Source: an uncultured Pelagibacteraceae bacterium (GTDB taxonomy: Bacteria > Pseudomonadota > Alphaproteobacteria > Pelagibacterales > Pelagibacteraceae). From it: a stretch of DNA of 59,045 bases. Position 1 is the first letter of the stretch. Every line of letters starts with the position of its first letter. This document shows positions 55,148 through 59,045 of the stretch, piece after piece. The translations under genes were made by a program, and so were the position numbers. The notes under the pieces are model-generated. The model did no database searches, was not told where the DNA came from, and saw only the letters and a list, made by a program, of their open reading frames with translations. The DNA lies in assembly GCA_902520695.1 (NCBI GenBank), contig CABYOT010000009.1:1-59045 (forward strand), written 5' to 3'.

Positions 55148-56082
55148 GCCATAAATTTTATAAACCTGCAAGATCAAGATTACAAAGAAGTGAATTAGCA
55201 GTTCCAGGTTCATCTCCTAAAATGTTTGAGAAAGCACTAAGTTCAGCAGCAGATTATGTTTTTTTAGATCTTGAAGATGCAGTTTCTCCTAATGATAAAA
55301 TTACAGCTAGATCAAATGTTATTAAAGCCTTGAATGAAATGAATTGGAGAGGAAGTGGTAAAACTATTTCTGTTAGAATAAATAGTTTAGATACTCATTA
55401 CATGTACTCAGACTTAATTGAAATAGTTGAACAAGCTGGAGAAAATGTAGATACTATTTTAGTTCCAAAAGCAGGAACAGCAAGTGATGTTTATATGGTT
55501 GATTGTTTATTAACTCAAATTGAGACAAATAAAAAATTAAAAAATAAAATTGGTATTGAGTGTTTAATTGAAACTGCATTAGGAATGTCGAATATTAAAG
55601 AAATTGCAACCTCAAGTGAAAGATTAGAGGCATTACATTTTGGTGTTGCAGATTATGCTGCTAGTTTGAGAGCACGAACTACAGTTATAGGTGGTCTTAA
55701 TGAAAATTATCCAGGAGATCAGTGGCATCACGGTTTGTCAGAGTTAGTTATGACTTGTAGAGCATATGGAATAAGAGCAATAGATGGACCTTTTGGAGAT
55801 TTTAACGATCCAGATGCTTATACAGCAGCTGCAAAAAGAGGTGCTGCAATTGGTATTGAGGGTAAATGGGCAATACATCCTTCACAAATTGAACTAGCAA
55901 ATAATGTATTTTCTCCACCAGAGGCAGAGGTTACTAAGGCTAAAAGGATCTTAGAAGAATTAGAAAAGGCCGCCAAAGAAGGTAAAGGAGCTGCTCAGCT
56001 TGATGGCAGGATGATAGATGCTGCATCAGCTAGAATGGCTGAAAACATTGTAAATATTGATAACTTAATCCATAATAAATAA
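55144..56082 (+). CDS. L-malyl-CoA / beta-methylmalyl-CoA lyase-like enzyme (CitE/HpcH family)
   Basis: 312 aa. Opening RSRLQRSELAVPGSSPKMFEKAL and YVFLDLEDAVSPNDK (metal/active-site acids), then ISVRINSLDTHYMYSD, IECLIETALGMSNI and WAIHPSQIELANNVF match malyl-CoA lyases more than citrate lyase beta. The reaction would be malyl-CoA to acetyl-CoA plus glyoxylate, reversibly. The CoA ligase pair immediately downstream could make the malyl-CoA. It is joined to hisE by a 4-bp overlap. Confidence 0.85.
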   Translation: MSHKFYKPARSRLQRSELAVPGSSPKMFEKALSSAADYVFLDLEDAVSPNDKITARSNVIKALNEMNWRGSGKTISVRINSLDTHYMYSDLIEIVEQAGENVDTILVPKAGTASDVYMVDCLLTQIETNKKLKNKIGIECLIETALGMSNIKEIATSSERLEALHFGVADYAASLRARTTVIGGLNENYPGDQWHHGLSELVMTCRAYGIRAIDGPFGDFNDPDAYTAAAKRGAAIGIEGKWAIHPSQIELANNVFSPPEAEVTKAKRILEELEKAAKEGKGAAQLDGRMIDAASARMAENIVNIDNLIHNK

Positions 56083-56090
56083 ATAAAATT

Positions 56091-57254
56091 ATGGACATTC
56101 ACGAATATCAAGCAAAGAAAATACTTTCAAACTTTGGGGTAACAATTCCTAGAGGTGGAATTGTTTACAGTCCAGAAAATGCTGAAAATAAAGCTAGAGA
56201 AATTGGTGGATCAAGATGGGTTGTAAAAGCGCAAATTCATTCTGGTGCAAGAGGAAAAGCTGGAGGGATAATTGTTTGCAACACCCCGTTAGAAGTTGCT
56301 CAAGCAACAGATAAATTATTAGGAAAAAAATTAGTTACAAATCAAACAGGACCTGAAGGAAAAATTGTAAATAGAATTTATATTGAAGAAGCTACAGATA
56401 TTGAAAAGGAATTATATTTAGGATTGGTTTTTGATAGAAGCTCAGAAAGTATTATGGTTGTTGCATCGACAGAAGGTGGAATGAGTGTTGAAGAAATTTC
56501 AAAGGAAAAACCAGAAACAATTATTAGATCTAAAATTGAAGTTGCAGTTGGAATGCAAAATTTTCAAGCTAGAGAATTAGCATTTGGCCTTGGTATAGAG
56601 CCAGATTTAATTAGAAGAGCTTCTGACACTATTATTGGATGTTATAAAGCTTTCAGTGAATTAGATGCAACAATGGTTGAAGTTAATCCTTTGGTTATTT
56701 CTAAACAAAAACAAATTTTAGCATTAGACTGTAAAATGAGTTTTGATAACAACGCAATGTTTAGAAGGAGTCAAGTTTCTGAGCTAAGAGATAAAACACA
56801 AGAAGATTCAAAAGAAATTTTTGCATCGGACAGAGGTTTAAACTATGTCAGTTTAGATGGAAATATAGGTAACATTATTAACGGTGCAGGTCTTGCGATG
56901 GCATCTATGGACATGATTAAATTAGCTGGAGGAGCTCCTGCAAATTTTTTAGATGTAGGAGGTGGAGCAACTCCAGAAAAAATAGTTAAGGCCTTTAAAT
57001 TAGTTACAATGGATGAAAAAGTTAAAGTAATTCTTGTAAATATTTTTGCTGGTATCAATAGGTGTGATTGGGTTGCTGAAGGAATTGTAGATGCCCTAAA
57101 AAAAATTGAAATTAAAGTTCCTTTAGTTATTCGTTTAGCAGGTACTAATGTTGAAAAAGGAAATAAAATTTTAAAAGAGAGTAAAATAAATTATATAGAG
57201 GCAAATACTTTAGAGGATGCAGCTAATAAAGCAGTTGCAGCACTAAATAAATAA
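56091..57254 (+). CDS. Malate/succinate-CoA ligase beta subunit (MtkA/SucC-like)
   Basis: 387 aa ATP-grasp subunit. MDIHEYQAKKILSNFGVTIPRG, KAQIHSGARGKAGGI, EVNPLVIS and NFLDVGGGATPEKIV are succinyl-CoA synthetase beta hallmarks. Its place between a malyl-CoA lyase and the alpha subunit suggests a malate thiokinase (mtkA), but residues that set malate over succinate cannot be judged by eye. It starts 8 bp after the lyase and 3 bp before the alpha subunit. Confidence 0.9.
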   Translation: MDIHEYQAKKILSNFGVTIPRGGIVYSPENAENKAREIGGSRWVVKAQIHSGARGKAGGIIVCNTPLEVAQATDKLLGKKLVTNQTGPEGKIVNRIYIEEATDIEKELYLGLVFDRSSESIMVVASTEGGMSVEEISKEKPETIIRSKIEVAVGMQNFQARELAFGLGIEPDLIRRASDTIIGCYKAFSELDATMVEVNPLVISKQKQILALDCKMSFDNNAMFRRSQVSELRDKTQEDSKEIFASDRGLNYVSLDGNIGNIINGAGLAMASMDMIKLAGGAPANFLDVGGGATPEKIVKAFKLVTMDEKVKVILVNIFAGINRCDWVAEGIVDALKKIEIKVPLVIRLAGTNVEKGNKILKESKINYIEANTLEDAANKAVAALNK

Positions 57255-57257
57255 ATC

Positions 57258-58145
57258 ATGACTGTATTAGTTGATAAAAATAGTAAGATAATTATTCAAG
57301 GTTTTACAGGTAAAATGGGCTCTTTTCATGCTGATGAGATGATAAAATATGGCTCAAACGTAGTTGGTGGAGTTACTCCAGGAAAAGGAGGCTCAAAGCA
57401 TTTAGATTTACCGGTTTTTAATACAGTTAAAGATGCTGTTAATGAAACAGGAGCTGATGCATCTATTTTATTTGTTCCCCCAGCTTTTGCAGCCGACTCT
57501 GCGATGGAAGCAGCAGATGCTGGAATAAAAATATGTGTAGCAATAGTTGATGGAATACCTTCTCACGATATGATCAGAATAAAAAGGTATATGAGAAGAT
57601 ACACTAAAAGTTCTAAAATGACATTAGTTGGACCAAACTGTGCTGGAATTATTAGTCCTGGAAAATCAATGTTAGGAATAATGCCTGGACATATTTATAA
57701 AGAAGGTAGAATTGGAATTATTAGTAGATCAGGAACATTAGGCTATGAGGCTGCCCAACAACTAAAAAACTTGAATATTGGAGTTTCAACAAGTGTAGGA
57801 ATTGGAGGGGACCCAATTAATGGTAGCTCATTTAGAGATATAATAGAAAAGTTTGAAACAGATGACGAAACAGATGCAATATTGATGATTGGTGAAATTG
57901 GTGGTCCACAAGAGGTTGCAGCAGGGGAATTTGCAAAAGAAAATATGAAGAAACCAGTTATTGCTTATATAGCTGGACTAACTGCACCAAAAGGAAGAGT
58001 GATGGGTCATGCAGGTGCAATAGTTTCAGCTTACGGAGAAAGCGCAATTGAAAAAGTTGAAATTTTAAAAGAGTGTGGAATTACAATTTCTAAAAATCCA
58101 TCTGTTATGGGTGATACAGTAAAATCAGTTCTAGAAAAAATGTAA
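57258..58145 (+). CDS. Malate/succinate-CoA ligase alpha subunit (MtkB/SucD-like)
   Basis: 295 aa. The CoA-binding start has IIIQGFTGKMGSFHADEMI. The phosphorylated histidine is H251 in GHAGAIVSAYG, matching the SucD active-site histidine. VGPNCAGIISPGKSMLGIMPG is also typical. Works with the preceding beta subunit. HIT follows after 2 bp. Confidence 0.92.
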   Translation: MTVLVDKNSKIIIQGFTGKMGSFHADEMIKYGSNVVGGVTPGKGGSKHLDLPVFNTVKDAVNETGADASILFVPPAFAADSAMEAADAGIKICVAIVDGIPSHDMIRIKRYMRRYTKSSKMTLVGPNCAGIISPGKSMLGIMPGHIYKEGRIGIISRSGTLGYEAAQQLKNLNIGVSTSVGIGGDPINGSSFRDIIEKFETDDETDAILMIGEIGGPQEVAAGEFAKENMKKPVIAYIAGLTAPKGRVMGHAGAIVSAYGESAIEKVEILKECGITISKNPSVMGDTVKSVLEKM

Positions 58146-58147
58146 TC

Positions 58148-58513
58148 ATGAGTTACGATGATAATAATATATTTGCAAAAATATTAAGAAATGAGATACC
58201 TTGTAATATAATTTATGAGGATGAATTCGTTTTATCTTTTCATGATATAAATCCTCAAAAAAAAATTCATGCTTTAGTAATTCCAAAAGGAAAATATGTT
58301 GACTTAGATGACTTTAGTCAAAACGCATCATCCGAAGAAATGGTTGGATTATTAAAAGGTATAAATACTGTAGCAAAGAAATTAAATATATCTGTTGATA
58401 CCGGAAAAGGATATAGAGCGCTAGCAAATGTAAGCGAAGATGGAGGACAAGAAGTTCCACATTTGCATTTTCATTTGTTTGGTGGGGAGAAAATCGGTAA
58501 AATGGTCTCGTGA
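58148..58513 (+). CDS. HIT-family nucleotide hydrolase (HinT-like)
   Basis: 121 aa. The triad motif HLHFHLFGGEKI and the start NIFAKILRNEIPCNIIYEDE are diagnostic of Hint-type purine nucleoside phosphoramidases. The last codons overlap the GNAT gene by 4 bp. Confidence 0.93.
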   Translation: MSYDDNNIFAKILRNEIPCNIIYEDEFVLSFHDINPQKKIHALVIPKGKYVDLDDFSQNASSEEMVGLLKGINTVAKKLNISVDTGKGYRALANVSEDGGQEVPHLHFHLFGGEKIGKMVS

Positions 58514-59022
58514 AAATTAATGTAGATAGAAGTTTTTTAGAGATAAATTCAATAAGTGATCTAAACCGTTCAAAAAGTCCAGGTTCAAATTTTAAAATTA
58601 GTGAAGTAGACCCACCAGATTTCCATCTAAACAAATTTTTCTATAAGCAAATTGGAAAAAAGCATAGATGGATAGATAGATTAACCTGGGGAGATAAAAA
58701 ATGGATTGAGTATGTTGAAAATCCTAGAATAAAAACCTTTATTTTAAAGGATAATAATAATTTAGCTGGATATTATGAAACTATCCACGATCTTAATCAT
58801 AATGAAACTGAAATTGCATATTTTGGCATTTTAGAGGAATATTTTGGAAAAAAATGCGGGGGCTATCTTCTATCAGAGGCAATTAATAGTTTACTTGTAA
58901 AGGGAACAAATAGGGTTTGGCTTCATACATGTTCTTTAGATCACGAGAATGCACTTAAAAATTATTTAGCTAGAGGATTAAAAATATATAAATCAGAAAA
59001 AATTAAGGTTCATATTAATTAG
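58510..59022 (+). CDS. GNAT family N-acetyltransferase
   Basis: 170 aa from a GTG overlapping the HIT stop. The GNAT core is visible: NLAGYYETIHDLNHNETEIAYF, then GILEEYFGKKCGGYLLSEAINSLL (acetyl-CoA loop, GKKCGGYLL) and HTCSLDHENALKNYLARGLKIYK. Substrate unknown; small metabolite or ribosomal protein are both possible. Confidence 0.88.
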   Translation: MKINVDRSFLEINSISDLNRSKSPGSNFKISEVDPPDFHLNKFFYKQIGKKHRWIDRLTWGDKKWIEYVENPRIKTFILKDNNNLAGYYETIHDLNHNETEIAYFGILEEYFGKKCGGYLLSEAINSLLVKGTNRVWLHTCSLDHENALKNYLARGLKIYKSEKIKVHIN

Positions 59023-59024
59023 TG

Positions 59025-59045
59025 ATGAAAACAATAAAAGTTAAT
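59025..59045 (+). CDS. Start of an unidentified gene cut by the window edge
   Basis: An ATG two bases after the GNAT stop opens MKTIKVN and continues past the edge. Only seven codons are visible, so no family can be named. Supported by the tight operon spacing alone. Confidence 0.3.

Overview
The window is a very AT-rich, extremely gene-dense bacterial chromosome segment. Protein content and gene order point to an alphaproteobacterium of the SAR11 / Candidatus Pelagibacter type: rho-hemJ-hemH-hemE and mnmE-mnmG-rsmG-parA-parB beside ppsR-maf-aroE-coaE-dnaQ, the DUF3576 lipoprotein next to leuS, lysine/asparagine/isoleucine-rich proteins, tiny intergenic gaps and many 1-17 bp gene overlaps. 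I saw no tRNA, rRNA, CRISPR array, insertion sequence or phage gene. The assignment rests on family recognition by eye; no database search was run.

Layout. 1-8049: a mostly minus-strand housekeeping run (start of a phoH-like gene, miaB, a 2OG-Fe(II) oxygenase-like gene, fur, a very short tsaB, a Bax-type glucosaminidase, nfuA, trpS, murJ) interrupted by a plus-strand polysaccharide deacetylase. 8099-13604: maeB, a BON lipoprotein, rsmI, an LppC-like protein, rdgB. 13640-19484: grpE-dnaK-dnaJ, then an untracked 33-aa membrane peptide and a TPR/GT41 glycosyltransferase. 19512-21702: two secreted proteins (Cys-rich unknown; FG-GAP/ASPIC). 21744-24103: dapB, nth, a PfkB kinase. 24100-26868: a minus-strand operon of an OmpR-type winged-helix protein, a TPR-methyltransferase and an untracked 38-aa ArfA-like ribosome-rescue peptide. 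26883-30337: L,D-transpeptidase, yggS, a ThiE/TenI-like gene, a major porin with a palindrome-rich upstream region, and the DUF3576 lipoprotein.

30356-44562: leuS-lptE-holA converge on parB-parA-rsmG-mnmG, with two parS sites inside rsmG and mnmG. Then come mnmE, a sulfotransferase, rho, hemJ, hemH and hemE. The 284-bp gap 44563-44846 between hemE and ppsR is the same junction that carries the replication origin in Caulobacter. Genes run away from it on both sides, so I propose it as oriC. 44847-52090: ppsR, maf, aroE, coaE, dnaQ, secB, fxsA, a Tim44-like gene, smr, hslU, hslV. 52181-59045: hisB-hisH-hisA-hisF-hisE, transcribed together with a malyl-CoA lyase-like gene and a malate/succinate-CoA ligase pair, then HIT and GNAT genes and the first codons of another gene.

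The most unusual items are the 38-aa ArfA-like gene coupled to a TPR-methyltransferase, the 121-aa TsaB that looks internally deleted, the divergent yggS/thiE-like pair whose start codons abut in one ATGCAT, the oriC candidate with its parS sites, and the secreted Cys-rich/ASPIC pair.
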